The translations under genes were made by a program, and so were the position numbers. The notes beneath the pieces are model-generated. The model saw only the letters and a program-made list of their open reading frames with translations. It made no database searches and was not told the DNA's origin. A stretch of DNA of 64,000 nt from Rebecca billardiae RCC1528 (taxonomy: Eukaryota > Haptophyta), in NCBI GenBank assembly GCA_965240325.2, contig OZ251230.1, forward strand, positions 2,728,001 to 2,792,000, given 5' to 3'. The stretch's first letter is position 1; every line of letters begins with the position of its first letter. Positions 45,475 to 55,770 of the stretch are shown piece after piece.

Positions 45475-46584
45475 TCACGTCGGCGGCGTGACCGTCGAGA
45501 TGGAGTCGCGCCTCGGGTCCGAGCCCGTCGCGCTGCCGCTCGGCTCGCAGCCCGCCGGCGAGGGCGGCGACGCGCCGCGACTCGGCTGCGGCGGCGCCGC
45601 GCCGCCGGCCGCGGCGCTCGGGCCCGCCGCCTTGTGCCGCTTGGCGGGCGGCGGCATCGGCCGCGGCGGCGGGGCGGGCGGCGCGGGCTCCGGCGGTGCG
45701 CGCGAGCTACCCGCCGCCGCGCCGCCGCCGCCACGCGCACCGCCGCCGCCGCCCGCCGCCGCTCGCGCCGCCGCTGCGCCGCCGCCGCTGTCGAGCGCGG
45801 CCGGGCCGGCGCGCGCGCGCGGTGCGGCAAGCTGCACGGCGCCCGCGCGCGCGTCGCGCTCGCGCTCGGCGCGCGCGGCGTCGAGCGCGGCCCTCACCTC
45901 GTCGAGCGCGTCGGGCACGAGCAGCTCCGCCCACGCCCGGCCGCGCGTGCGCGCCGGCTCGAGCCGGCGCGGCGGGCGCTCGAGCGCGCGCGCGCCGAGC
46001 AGCGCGGCCGCCATCGCCGCGCGCGCCTCGGACGCGCCCGGCGGCGCGTCTCGCATCACCTGCTCGACGGCGTCGGCCGTGTGCAGCGCGGCGGCGGTGG
46101 CGTCGCGCACGCGCAGCGCGAGCACGCGCTGCAGCACCGCCGCGCGCCGCGAGCGCAGCGCCGTCGCGGCGGCCTCGCCCGCGCCGCTCGCCATCCGCTC
46201 GAACGCGCCGGCAAACGCCTCGTTGCTCGCCGCAAAGTTGTCGAGCTGGGGCGGCGCGGAGCGCAGGCCGGCGGCGAGCGCGGCGATGCGCTCGCGCGGC
46301 GCCTCGAGCCGCAGCACGCCCTCGTGCACCGCGTGGCGCAGCACCGCGACCGCGGCGGTCGCGGTCGGGCAGCGCGCCTCGAGCGCCGCGCGCTCGGCGG
46401 CCGCGACCGCGGCGAGCTCGGCGACGGCGGCGTCGTGCGCGGCGCTGTGCGCCTTGAGCTGCATGCCCTCGAGCATCACGTCCAGCAGGAACGTCGCCTC
46501 CGCGTCCGACGCGGCCAGCCGCGCGATCAGCTCGACGGGCGGCGAGAGCTCGAGCGCGTCGTCGGGCGGCTCGTCCTCGGCCAT
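45475..46584 (-). CDS. helical protein with C-terminal disordered tail and basic NLS-like motif, unrecognised
   Basis: 369 residues from MAEDEPPDDALELSPPVELI. Residues 1-~250 are Ala/Glu/Arg/Leu-rich and predicted helical, with heptad-like stretches around RLAASDAEATFLLDVMLEGM and the following ~150 residues. The tail is Gly/Ala/Pro-rich and holds PPPAKRHKAAG, a plausible nuclear localisation signal, before a Ser/Pro-rich end. No family is recognised. It is head-to-head with the dehydrogenase gene, only 107 bp between start codons, so a bidirectional promoter is likely. An upstream in-frame Met at 46704 would overlap that neighbour and is less likely. Confidence 0.7.
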   Translation of the reverse strand: MAEDEPPDDALELSPPVELIARLAASDAEATFLLDVMLEGMQLKAHSAAHDAAVAELAAVAAAERAALEARCPTATAAVAVLRHAVHEGVLRLEAPRERIAALAAGLRSAPPQLDNFAASNEAFAGAFERMASGAGEAAATALRSRRAAVLQRVLALRVRDATAAALHTADAVEQVMRDAPPGASEARAAMAAALLGARALERPPRRLEPARTRGRAWAELLVPDALDEVRAALDAARAERERDARAGAVQLAAPRARAGPAALDSGGGAAAARAAAGGGGGARGGGGAAAGSSRAPPEPAPPAPPPRPMPPPAKRHKAAGPSAAAGGAAPPQPSRGASPPSPAGCEPSGSATGSDPRRDSISTVTPPT

Positions 46585-46691
46585 CGCTGCCAGGAGCTTG
46601 AAAGTTGGCTGCGCGCGGCAAGGTCGTTGGGCAGCCGCGCTTGGCCCCTGGATTCGGCGATTCGCCGCCGACTCCTGGTCCGGCATTGGCG
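46585..46691. promoter_or_regulatory. 107-bp bidirectional promoter region
   Basis: It separates the start codons of two divergent genes, so both promoters must lie here or inside the transcribed leaders. No TATA or initiator could be assigned. Confidence 0.5.
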
Positions 46692-47753
46692 ATGGCGGTG
46701 TCATGGGGCACGGCGGCGCTGGGCACGGCGGCGGCGCTCGCGGCGGCGGCGGCGGCGGCGGTGCGCCGGCGCAACCGGCTCGCGTTCCGGCTGGCGGAGC
46801 ACTCCCTGCGCGGCAAGCACGTGGTGATCACCGGCGCCACCAGCGGCATCGGCTACGCGGTCGCCGAGGGCGCGGCGCGCGCGGGCGCCTCGCTCGTCGT
46901 GCTCGGCTGCCGCGACGCGCGCGCGGCGGAGGCGGCGTGCGCGCGCGTGCGCGCGCGCACGGCGCACGCGGCGGTGGTGCACGCCCCGCTCGACCTCGCC
47001 CACCCCGACTCGGTCCGCGCCTTCGCCGACGCGCTGGGCGGCGAGTCCGGGCTGGCGCGCGGCCGCGTGGACGTGCTCGTCAACAACGCCGGCGCCATGT
47101 TCCACTCGCGCGGCGCGGCGGCGTACGCGGACGCGGCGGGCGTGGCCGGCGCGTGCGAGCGGACGTACGCGACCAACTTCGTCGGCCACCTCGCGCTCAC
47201 CGTGCGCCTGCTGCCCCTCCTCCGCGCCGCGCGCGAGGCGAGCGGTGAGCGCGCGCGCGTCGTGCACGTCGGCTCGCGGCTCGAGCGGCGCGCGCCCGCG
47301 CTGCCCGCGGGCGCGGACGCGCCGCGCGCGCTGGACGCGCTGGTGGCGCCGGGCGCGTACGAGCCGTTCCGCGCGTACGCGCTCTCCAAGCTCGCGCAGA
47401 CCGCGTGCGCGCTCGAGCTCGGCCGCGCGCACGGCGCGTGCGTGCTGAGCGTCGTCGTCTCGCCCGGCATGGTGGCGACGCGGCTCTCGCGCGACCTGCC
47501 GCCCGTGCAGCGCGCGCTCGCGGCGCTGCTCGGGCCGCTGGTGCTGCGCTCGGCGGAGAAGGCGGCGGAGAGCGTGCTCTACGCGTGCGGCGCGCCGGAC
47601 GACGGCGCCATCCCCGCGTACGTGCGCGACTGCGCGCCCGAGCCGCCGTCGGCGCAGGCGGCCGACCGCGCGCTCGGCGCCGCGCTGTGGGAGGACGCGC
47701 TGCGCCGCGCGGGCGAGGGCCCGAGCCCACACCCTCGCCAGCCCCGACCCTAG
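46692..47753 (+). CDS. short-chain dehydrogenase/reductase, retinol-dehydrogenase/WWOX-like
   Basis: 353 residues from MAVSWGTAALGTAAALA, a hydrophobic N-terminal anchor or targeting segment. The Rossmann fold shows TGATSGIG (cofactor-binding glycine motif), LGCRDARAAEAA (adenosine pocket), LDLAHPDSVRAF, VLVNNAGAM, a catalytic Ser region at VVHVGSRLERR and YALSK as the catalytic YxxxK. The order and spacing are those of classical SDRs of the retinol dehydrogenase/protochlorophyllide-reductase-like group, which oxidise or reduce alcohols or ketones with NAD(P). The substrate is not predictable. The C-terminal ~25 residues are Pro-rich and poorly conserved-looking. Transcribed divergently from the helical protein gene. 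Confidence 0.9.
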   Translation: MAVSWGTAALGTAAALAAAAAAAVRRRNRLAFRLAEHSLRGKHVVITGATSGIGYAVAEGAARAGASLVVLGCRDARAAEAACARVRARTAHAAVVHAPLDLAHPDSVRAFADALGGESGLARGRVDVLVNNAGAMFHSRGAAAYADAAGVAGACERTYATNFVGHLALTVRLLPLLRAAREASGERARVVHVGSRLERRAPALPAGADAPRALDALVAPGAYEPFRAYALSKLAQTACALELGRAHGACVLSVVVSPGMVATRLSRDLPPVQRALAALLGPLVLRSAEKAAESVLYACGAPDDGAIPAYVRDCAPEPPSAQAADRALGAALWEDALRRAGEGPSPHPRQPRP

Positions 47754-48686
47754 CCCCGCGCGGCGGGAGGACGCGCTGCGGCGGCGCGGGCGGCGGCGGC
47801 GCGCGCGGCGGCCGCGGGGGCCGGCGGGGAGCCGGGGAGGCGCGGTGGATCGATCGGTGGGCGTCGCTGGCGGCGCGGGCGGCCAGCCGGCGCCGACCGC
47901 CCGCTCGCCCAGGGTGAGGTGCGCCGCGCGCCGCGCGCTCGCGCCCCGCCCGCGGGCCGGCTCGGCGGCATGGCTGCCTGCGGGCGGCGCTGGCGGAGTG
48001 ACGCGGCGTGGGCGGCGCGTCATCCGTCATCATCGATCCATCCGCGGCCGCCACTAAAGAGCCACGTGATGCTGGTACGCTGGCTCCAGTCTCGCACGCC
48101 GTCACGCCGTGGACGCATCGGTGATCGGTCTGCGGGCGGTGACGCGATCCGCGGTCGTGTCAGTACTGACTACTGTCATCAGTTCAACGGCAACGCGCCG
48201 GGGTGATGCCGCCGCATCACGCCGTCTGTTTATTTGATCCGCCGGGATCGGCCCCGGAGTACGTACGTACATGTCCATGACAAGACTCTTCAAGATGCAT
48301 CACATGTCAATCACTACTCATGGACATGGGCCATATGCCCGACCTGCCTCAAGGACAAGACAGTAGAGTGAAGAGTCTAACTCTAAAGGCGCTACTAAGC
48401 GCCGAACAGCTGACGCTGTGCCGTATACTTGTGCTTCGATGGCCGGCTTATCGATAACATCACTACAGTATCTTATCTCCTCCGAGACCAAGATGACAAT
48501 GCAAGGCGGCAAGACGTATCATCCTTGCCCGATCAACATCTGTACCCGCCCGATACTTGTAGATACTTGCCTCATGATGCGCGCCTGAAGGCTTGATGTG
48601 CGAACTGCGAAGCGCATCGAAGGCTGTGTGTTGAGACGGCCGCTCTCGCAGTGCCCGCGCTTCGGTCCTCGGGACGCGTCGCGATC
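47754..48686. other. intergenic, 3' flank of the SDR gene and promoter of the receptor gene
   Basis: AT-richer from ~48010 to ~48640. No gene, RNA or clear repeat is recognised. Short ACGTACGTACATG and CATGACAAGACTC-type words occur at ~48260-48290. Confidence 0.4.
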
Positions 48687-51600
48687 ATGCCGACGCGTCG
48701 CGGCGTCGCGCACGCGGCGCTCGTCGCGGCGGCGCTCGCGCTCGCGGCCCGCCCCGTGGGAGGCGCCGCGGGCGCGGCCGCGCCGGAGGTGCACGTGCTC
48801 GGCCTCTTCCCGCTGAGCGTGCCCGGCGCGCACGGCGCGCAGCTCGCGCGCGCGGCCGAGCTCGCGGCCGGCCGCGTGTCCGCGTCCGCGGCGCTGCTGA
48901 ACGGCACGGCGCTGCGCATGCGCGTGCGCGACACGAACGGCTCGGAGGCGCGCGCGCTGGCCGAGGCGATCGACGCGGACGCCGCCCACCCGCTCCACGC
49001 CATCGTCGGCGCGCTCGACGCGGACGTGACGCGCGCGCTCGCCGCGTACGGCGGCGCGCGCGGCGTGCCGGTGCTGAGCTACGGCGCGAGCGCGCGCGAG
49101 CTGAGCGAGCCGGCGGCGCTGCCGCTCTTCGCGCGCGTCGTGCCCTCCGACGCGCTGCAGGCCCGCGCGCTCGCCGACGCGCTCGTCGGCCACCTCGGCG
49201 CGCGCCGGTACGCGCTGCTGCACGGCGCGGACGGCCGCTGGAGCGGCCGCGCCGCGCGGCTCGAGCTCGCGCTCGGCAGGGCGGGCGCCGAGCTGGGCGC
49301 GCGCGCGAGCGTGGAGCGCGGCGCGGACCCGACGGCGGCGCTGGGCGCGCTGCTCAACGCGAACGCGCGCGTCCTCCTCCTCGTCCTCCCGCCCGCGGAC
49401 ACGCGCGCCGCGCTGCTCGCGCTCGAGGCGGCGCGCGCGCTCGGCCCGCGCGCGCCGCGGCCGCGCGCGCTCGTGAGCGTGGGCGCGGAGGGGGCGGCGG
49501 CGGCGGCGGAGCTGTGGGCGGCGGGGGCGGCGGGCGAGGCCGAGGCGGCGCGGCTGCGCGGCGCCGCGGAGGGCATGCTCCTCGCCGCGCCCTCCACCGC
49601 GCACCGCGCCGCCGAGCCTCCGGCCGCCGCCGCCGCCGCCGCCGAGTTTTGCGAGCGCTGGGACGGCGACGCGGAGGTGCGGGCGCGCGGCTGGCCGACG
49701 TGCGCGGAGGAGGCGGCGGGCGGTCGACGCGTGCCGCCGCTCGTGCCGCACGCGCACGACGCGGTGCTCGGCGTGGCGCACGCGCTGCACGCCGTGTGCG
49801 AGCGCGCGGGCGGGCCGGCCGCGTGCGCCGACGCGCTGCGCGACGGCGGCGCGGTGCACGGCGCGCTGCTCGGCCTGTGCGCACGCGGCGGCGCCGACGG
49901 CGGCGCCGACGGCGCGCCGTGCGTGCGCGGCGCGACGGGCGCGCTGCAGCTCGACGGGCGCGGCGACCGCGTCGGCGCGTTCACGCTGCTCGCCGCGCGC
50001 GCCGCCGCCGCGGACGGCGCAGCCGGCCTCCGCCTGGAGCCGTGGGGGCGGTGGAGCGCGGGCGGCGGGTTTGCGAGCGCGCCCGGCTCGGAGCGGTGGG
50101 TGCGCTGGCCCGCGTGGGGCGAGGGCGAGGCGGAGGGCGGCGGCACGGGCGCGGACGGCGCGGGCGCGGGCGGCGGCGCGGCCGGCGGCGAGCCCGACGG
50201 CGCGTCGCGCGGCGGCGCCGGCCCCGCCGCGCTCCCCGACGACCTTGGCGAGCGTATCGGGCAGGTCGCGTTCGTGCTGGGCACGACGCTGGGCATGCTG
50301 TTCGCGATGGGGCTGATCTGCGTGTCGCAGGCGCTGCAGCGGCGCGCGCGCGTGCTGCTCGAGGCGGCGGACCTGCAGCGCAAGGCGGAGCACGAGCGGG
50401 TGTCGCGCGCGGTGCACGCCGTCACCTCCGTCTCCTTCTCGGTGTGCTTTGTCTGCTTCCGAGACTTCCGCCGCATGGGCAGGCTCGTGCCCCACGAGGA
50501 GATGCGCGAGGCCGGGCTGATCGTGACGTGCGACACGTACGAGGAGGTGGTGGCGTTTGCGCGCAGGCACCACTCCGTCTTCATCTCGCACCAGTGGTGC
50601 GCGCACCGCCAGCGCGCGCGGCGCGCGCGGCGCCGCCGCGCGCGCTCACGCGCCCTCGCGCGCGCGCCGCCGCTGGCGCTGTGACGCAACGCATGGCCGG
50701 GTGTGGGCGGCGCGTCCCTGCGCCACGCGCCTCTCCAGGCTCGGGCTGGGCGAGCCCGACCCGCACTGCGTGCACTTCCCCGCCATCGTCGCGGCGGTGG
50801 GCCAGCTCGCAGCGCGGCAGGACATGCGCGAGGAGGACGTCTACATGTGGGTGGACTACTGCTCGATCCCGCAGCGCAACCTCACGCTCAAGAGCATCAG
50901 CATCGGCTCGCTCGCCGTGTACGCGTCGGTGGTGCGCTACTTTGTGGTGATCGCGCCGCCCGCCACGCACGCGGACACGGGCCAGCGCTGCGACACGCGC
51001 ACGTACCAGCGGAGGGGCTGGTGCCGCCTCCAGCAGTGGGCGCGGTGCGCGCGCACCTCTTGCGCGCGCCGTGCCCGCGCCCACTGCGCGTCTCATCGCT
51101 CCGACTGGCTCTCGCGGACGCTCACCCCGCCGTCGCCTCCCTCGCGCGCGCGTGCGTGTGCGCGCGCGGCACGCGCGCAGCATGACGTTTGGCGGGCTGC
51201 AGCACATGTACGTGTACGACACGCCCGTGCCGGCCGGGCGGCGCAGCCGGCGGCTGACCGCCGAGAGCGTCGCCGACGCGCCGCCGCCCCTGCCGGCGCA
51301 GCGTTGCAGCGGCCTGCGCTCGATCCGCAACGAGCCGCAGTGGTACCACGACTCGATCGCCGTGTTCGAGGGCGAGTTCACGCTCGAGTCGGACAAGCCC
51401 AAGCTGGTGGACGCGGTGCTCGGGCTGTGGGCGCTCGCGCTGCACTACCAGCACCGGCCGGAGCAGCGCCGGATCGTCGAGCTCGTGCGCGCGCACCGCG
51501 AGGCCGTCTTCCCCGCACAATTCTTCGGCTCGCTCGTGGGCCTGCTCGAGCGGCGCATGCGCGAGGAGGGCTCGGACGCGCTGATCACGGCCAACGTGCA

Positions 51601-52420
51601 GCGGCGCGCGTCGTCCGTGCTGCCGCCCTCGCCCGCGCAGCAGCTCCACCGCTTCGGCGCGCACCACGGCCGGCGCCGCCCGCTCGACCTCGCGGACGCC
51701 GTCGACGGCGAGGACGACGGCGGCGCCGCGCCGCGCCGGCTCTCCGACGCCTCGCGCCGCTCCAGCTCGGACGCGGACGCGGAGGGCGGGGCGGAGGCGG
51801 AGGCCTCGGGGTGGGAGCGGCAGCCGCACGCGCACGGCACGCCGCTGCGGCTCGCGAGCGCGCCGCTGGCGCTGCTGCCCTCGCCGATGCGGCGCGCGCG
51901 CAGGCGGCTCTTCTCCTACACGGCGGAGGAGCAGGGCGGCGAGCGAGCCACGGCCGTCGACGACGAGCCCGACCCCGAGCTCGGCCACGCGAGGCCAGCG
52001 GCGCCGGCGGCGTGCGGCGGCGTGCGCGCGGCGCCGTCGAGCGCCGCCTCGCCCGCGGCCGCGCGCCGGCGCAAGGGCGGCCGCGTCGCGCCCGGCTGCT
52101 CGCCCGGCGCGCGCCGGCGCGCCGAGACGGTCAACGTCGCGTCGATCGCGTCGCTCACGTCGGCGCCCGCCGAGCGCGCCGACGGCGGCCGCCCGGCCGG
52201 CGGGGCCGGCGGCGGGGCGTGGGCGCCGCTCGCGTCGCTGGGCGAGCGCGCCTCCGGCCGCGGCTCGTCGGGCGGCGAGACGACGCTCGGCGACGCGGCC
52301 GAGCGCGCGCGCGCCACGCTCGCGGCGGAGGCCGGCGCCGGCGGTGCTGACGAGGCCGAGCTGGGCGCGTGCGCCGAGAGCAGCAGCACGAGCTCCAGCC
52401 TCGCCGAGGTGGTAGTCTGA
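48687..52420 (+). CDS. single-pass receptor: type-1 periplasmic-binding-like ectodomain and TIR-like FISHQW cytosolic domain
   Basis: Exons 48687-50596, 50739-51044 and 51181-52420 (donors GTGCGC, acceptors CTCCAG and GCGCAG, both phase 2) total 3,456 nt, giving 1,151 residues. A signal peptide (MPTRRGVAHAALVAAALALA) precedes a ~430-residue ectodomain with HVLGLFPLSVPG, VGALDADVTRALA, VPVLSYGASARELSE and VPSDALQARALADAL, the layout of ligand-binding ANF/GABA-B/glutamate-receptor-type domains. One helix (~525-547, VAFVLGTTLGMLFAMGLICV) crosses the membrane. The cytosolic part has SVFISHQW at ~631-637, then MWVDYCSIPQRN (~673), SLAVYASVVRYFVVIAP and TYQRRGWCRLQQWAR, spanning both introns. FISH..W and WVDY..IPQ resemble box 1 and box 2 of TIR domains. 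The C-terminal ~270 residues are disordered and Ser-rich. Likely a ligand-gated signalling receptor; ligand and output are unknown. Confidence 0.85.
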
Positions 52421-52693
52421 CTACAGCAGCACTACTGCGCTATATACACACACACACACACACATGCATGCATATATATATACGCCGCCGTGTGATGACA
52501 TGATGCTGCGCACGTACCTTACATGCAGCAGATATATGCTAGCTGCATGCGCGTACGTACGACGCCGTGCGCCATTATAATTCAGATTCGGACTTATCGG
52601 AAACGTGCGTCCGCGCCACCGGCCGCTCGTGGCCCGGCGAATGCAGTTGTGATGCGCGCGCGCGAGCGCTTCCGCCCGGCGGGCAGCCGCGCT
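52421..52693. repeat. convergent 3' region with CA/TA microsatellites
   Basis: A (CA)n run at ~52446-52463, then CATG and TATATA runs to ~52480, between the 3' ends of the receptor and the minus-strand plastid gene. No gene is seen. Confidence 0.7.
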
Positions 52694-53311
52694 CTAGTCG
52701 TCCACGACATCGACGTCGATCACCCCGCCCGGCCCGTCGGCCGCGCCCGGCACCGCGTCGTGCGCGAACGCGGCCTCGGCGGCGAGCGCAGGCGGCGAGA
52801 GCGACGGGCGCACGCGGTCCGCGCCCATCACGCCCGCGCTCTGGAAGACGATGACAAACTCCTTCTCGGGGTCGTACTCTTTGATGCGCGTCTCGATCGC
52901 CGCGTACCCCTCGCCGTCCTCGCCCGCCGACGCCGTCAGCTTGGAGAGCGGCACGTACATGCCGGCGACGTCGCCCGACTTGCCGCCCGCGCTCGCGTCG
53001 TCGTTCACAAAGATGGCGCCGCGGCCCATCTGCTCGAAGCCCTTCCACGAGAGCGTGGCCCAGCGCTTGCCGCGCTCGCGCACGGCCGCCTGGTACGCGC
53101 GCTCCCACGCGCCGCCCGAAGTCTCCGCCGCCTGCGCGCGGACGGCCGCGCGCCGCGCGATCGGCGACCGCGCGGCCGCCGCCGGCCGCGCAAGCGGGCG
53201 CGCGCAGCCGAGCGCCGAGGCGAGGCGGGAGGCGGCGAGCGGCGGCGCGTGCGAGCCCGCAACGGCGGCGGCGAGGAGCGCGGCGGCGCACGCGCGCGCG
53301 CGGGTGGGCAT
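52694..53311 (-). CDS. probable plastid-targeted protein, function unknown
   Basis: 205 residues from MPTRARACAAALLAAAVAGSHA. The N terminus looks bipartite: a hydrophobic signal peptide cut near GSHA, then ~45 residues rich in Ala/Arg/Ser/Pro and poor in acids (a transit-peptide-like stretch ending RRAAVRAQA), as expected for import into a secondary plastid. The mature part is well structured: GGAWERAYQAAVRERGKRWA, SWKGFEQMGRGAIFVNDD, GMYVPLSKLTA, AAIETRIKEYDPEKEFVIVF and an acidic tail DVDVVDD. I do not recognise the family. The retroelement ends only 94 bp upstream of the start codon, so the native promoter may be displaced by the insertion. Confidence 0.75.
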   Translation of the reverse strand: MPTRARACAAALLAAAVAGSHAPPLAASRLASALGCARPLARPAAAARSPIARRAAVRAQAAETSGGAWERAYQAAVRERGKRWATLSWKGFEQMGRGAIFVNDDASAGGKSGDVAGMYVPLSKLTASAGEDGEGYAAIETRIKEYDPEKEFVIVFQSAGVMGADRVRPSLSPPALAAEAAFAHDAVPGAADGPGGVIDVDVVDD

Positions 53312-53405
53312 GGCGGCGCTGCTGCGCGGTGGGCACGTGCGGCCGGCCTTCGGCTGCGCTCTCAGCTCGCGGTCCAGTGACGACTTCGACTGGCTGCTGG
53401 GCGCA

Positions 53406-53524
53406 ATAACCGCGCGCGTCGCGCTCCGCCTTATGGCGGTCCGGTGTTTACGTTGGGCGGCTGCCTAGCTTGCCTGGGGCCGCCAGACGTCACGGGGGGC
53501 CGGGCGGCGAGACAGCGCCCGCCC
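53406..53524 (-). repeat. split direct repeat B2 (element 3' end)
   Basis: 119 bp, aligned without gaps to 54027-54145 at an offset of 621 bp. It contains CCGCCTTATGGCGG, a small palindrome. It ends 94 bp upstream of the plastid-protein start codon. Confidence 0.88.
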
Positions 53525-53589
53525 CCACGCGGACGCTGACTCAAGCCGCACCCTGCCCCGGCGCGGCGATCCAACGCCGAGGGAGGGCG

Positions 53590-54026
53590 GGCGGGAGGCG
53601 GAGGAGCGCAGCTGGTTGTCCGTGCGGCTGCTCGGCGCCAAGCGTGGCCCGTCGGCTGGGTTTGGTAGTCGGGCGGCGGTCCGGTCGGCTGTCGGGCAGG
53701 GCGAGGTGCGCCGTGCGGTCGGGCGGGAAAGCGGACGGCTGCTGGGCGAAACTCGCTCCTGTTCGCCAAAGCCGGTCACTGCCCGTCAACTCCCGGCGCG
53801 CGCTCACTTTTCTGCGGTCCGCGCCAAAAGCGAGCTGCCACACGCTCGGAACGCTGTCCGGGGGCGCGCTGCGAGCTCCGAGCTCCGAGCCCGTCCGGGC
53901 GGGGGTGCGGTCGGAGGGGCGCTGGAGGAGGGTATCGGGCGGCGGCGAAGCGGCGCCGGCAGTCATAACGCGATAACCGCCGCAGACTGCCAAACCCGCC
54001 ACTCCCGTCGCGTCGGCCATCGCCCC
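53590..54026 (-). repeat. split direct repeat A2
   Basis: 437 bp, aligned without gaps to 59625-60061 (offset 6035). It lies between B1 and B2, separated from B2 by 65 bp of unique sequence. Confidence 0.88.
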
Positions 54027-54145
54027 ATAACCGCGCGCGTCGCGCTCCGCCTTATGGCGGTCCGGTGTTTACGTTGGGCGGCTGCCTAGCTTGCCTGGGG
54101 CCGCCAGACGTCACGGGGGGCCGGGCGGCGAGACAGCGCCCGCCC
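54027..54145 (-). repeat. split direct repeat B1
   Basis: 119-bp copy of 53406-53524, abutting A2 directly. In the minus-strand direction it follows the coding part of the element. Confidence 0.88.
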
Positions 54146-54770
54146 ACAGGGGCGCAGCGCCAGGCGCCACGCCGGCATGGGCGGCGTCGGCCGGCGCGGT
54201 CGAGGCCAGGCCCGGCCCCGACCCCCAGAGACGCTGCGCCCGGCCACGCCCCGACGCACGCCGTCAGCGCCAAGCGCGTGCCGTCGGGCGGGGCAGCTCC
54301 CGGGAAGTACGTGCGGGGCGCAGGCCCCGCCCACCGCCCCGCAGCGGTGATCTCGGCCGCGGGAAGCCCCAGGAACGGCCAGCGTCGCCACGGCCGAGCG
54401 TCGAACCGAGTTGGCGCCAACACACGTTGTGGGAGCCCCAGCGCCCGACACTCATCGTGCAGCCACGCCAGATACGCCGCGCGAAAGCCTCGCACGCGCG
54501 CCAACCCGCCCGGTGTCGGCCGTCGACGGCGGGCAGCACCCCGAGCTCCGCGAAGCGACGTCCAGCCAGCGTGCGTAGCCCTGAATCGCCATGCGCCCCT
54601 TGGACCTTGGACGCGAAGGGCGAAGCGCCGAAGCCCGCTGTCCGGCTGTGGCAAACCGCCGGGCCGCCTGCGCTGTGGGAGCGATGGCGGCCGGTGGAAG
54701 CGGCGGGGAGTAGGCGACGCACGCCGCGCGAACGAGGACGGTCGCGCGGCACGCGAGCGACGGCGGACGC
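54146..54770 (-). other. retroelement segment between minisatellite and B1, no recognisable recombinase
   Basis: The tyrosine recombinase gene of DIRS-order elements should occupy this interval and the minisatellite. One minus frame gives a readable stretch (LAWLHDECRALGLPQRVLAP and neighbours), but I find no HxxR or catalytic Tyr context. It may be a degenerate remnant or unrelated filler. Confidence 0.4.
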
Positions 54771-55560
54771 GCCGCGGATGATCGGCGCGCACGCATGACG
54801 ATCGGCGCATGATGATCGGCGCGCGCGCATGATCGGCGCATGATGATCGGCGCGCGCGCATGATGATCGGCGCGCGCGCATGATGATCGGCGCGCGCGCA
54901 TGATGATCGGCGCATGATGATCGGCGCGGGCGCATGATCGGCGCATGATCGGCGCATGATGATCGGCGCGCGCGCGTGATCGGCGCATGATGATCGGCGC
55001 GGGCGCATGATCGGCGCATGATCGGCGCGTGATGATCGGCGCGCGCGCATGATCGGCGCATGATCGGCGCATGATGATCGGCGCGGGCGCATGATCGGCG
55101 CATGATCGGCGCATGATCGGCGCATGATCGGCGCATGATCGGCGCATGATGATCGGCGCGCGCGCATGATCGGCGCATGATGATCGGCGCGGGCGCATGA
55201 TCGGCGCATGATCGGCGCATGATCGGCGCATGATGATCGGCGCGCGCGCATGATCGGCGCATGATGATCGGCGCGGGCGCATGATCGGCGCATGATCGGC
55301 GCATGATCGGCGCATGATCGGCGCATGATCGGCGCATGATGATCGGCGCGCGCGCATGATCGGCGCATGATGATCGGCGCGCGCGCATGATGATCGGCGC
55401 ATGACGATCGGCGCGCGCGCATGATCGGCGCAAGATGACCGGCGCGCGCGCATGATGATCGGCGCGCGCGCATGATGATCGGCGTGCGCGCGTGATGATC
55501 GGCGCGCGCGCATGATGCTCGGCGCATGTTGACCGGCGCGCGCGCATGATGAGCGGCGCG
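54771..55560. repeat. minisatellite based on TGATCGGCGCA units
   Basis: About 790 bp of 11-bp ATGATCGGCGC units and expanded ATGATGATCGGCGC(GC)n variants of 14-20 bp, in irregular order. All three minus-strand frames stay open, giving an artefactual Arg/Ala/His/Ile-rich translation. It sits inside the retroelement immediately downstream of RT-RNase H. Confidence 0.92.
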
Positions 55561-55770
55561 GACGGTGGCGCGCGGCGCCGCCACCCGCCGCCGCGGCGTC
55601 GAAGGCAGCAGCAGCGAACGCCGATGGTTCTTGGCTGGGCCAGGCGAGCATGCCGGGGGCACGCAGCAGGCGTGCACGATCGGCACTAGCAGGGTCAAGG
55701 GGCAGGTCGGCCGGCTGAGTCAGCACTGCTGACCCGCCCCGCTGGCTGCTGAGCGGCGGCGACCGGGCGT

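Noticed and set aside
53590-54026. The A repeats as long terminal repeats of an LTR retrotransposon
   Set aside because: The copies do not bound the element on both sides, there are no TG...CA ends, no target duplication, and no integrase or protease; the split A/B order fits DIRS-type elements instead.
54771-55560. Regular repeats as a possible CRISPR array
   Set aside because: Units are contiguous 11-20 bp without unique spacers, in a eukaryotic retroelement.
54052-55726. His/Arg/Ala/Ile-rich minus-strand frames as the missing recombinase
   Set aside because: All three frames are open only because of the minisatellite; no catalytic Arg-His-x-x-Arg-Tyr pattern was found.
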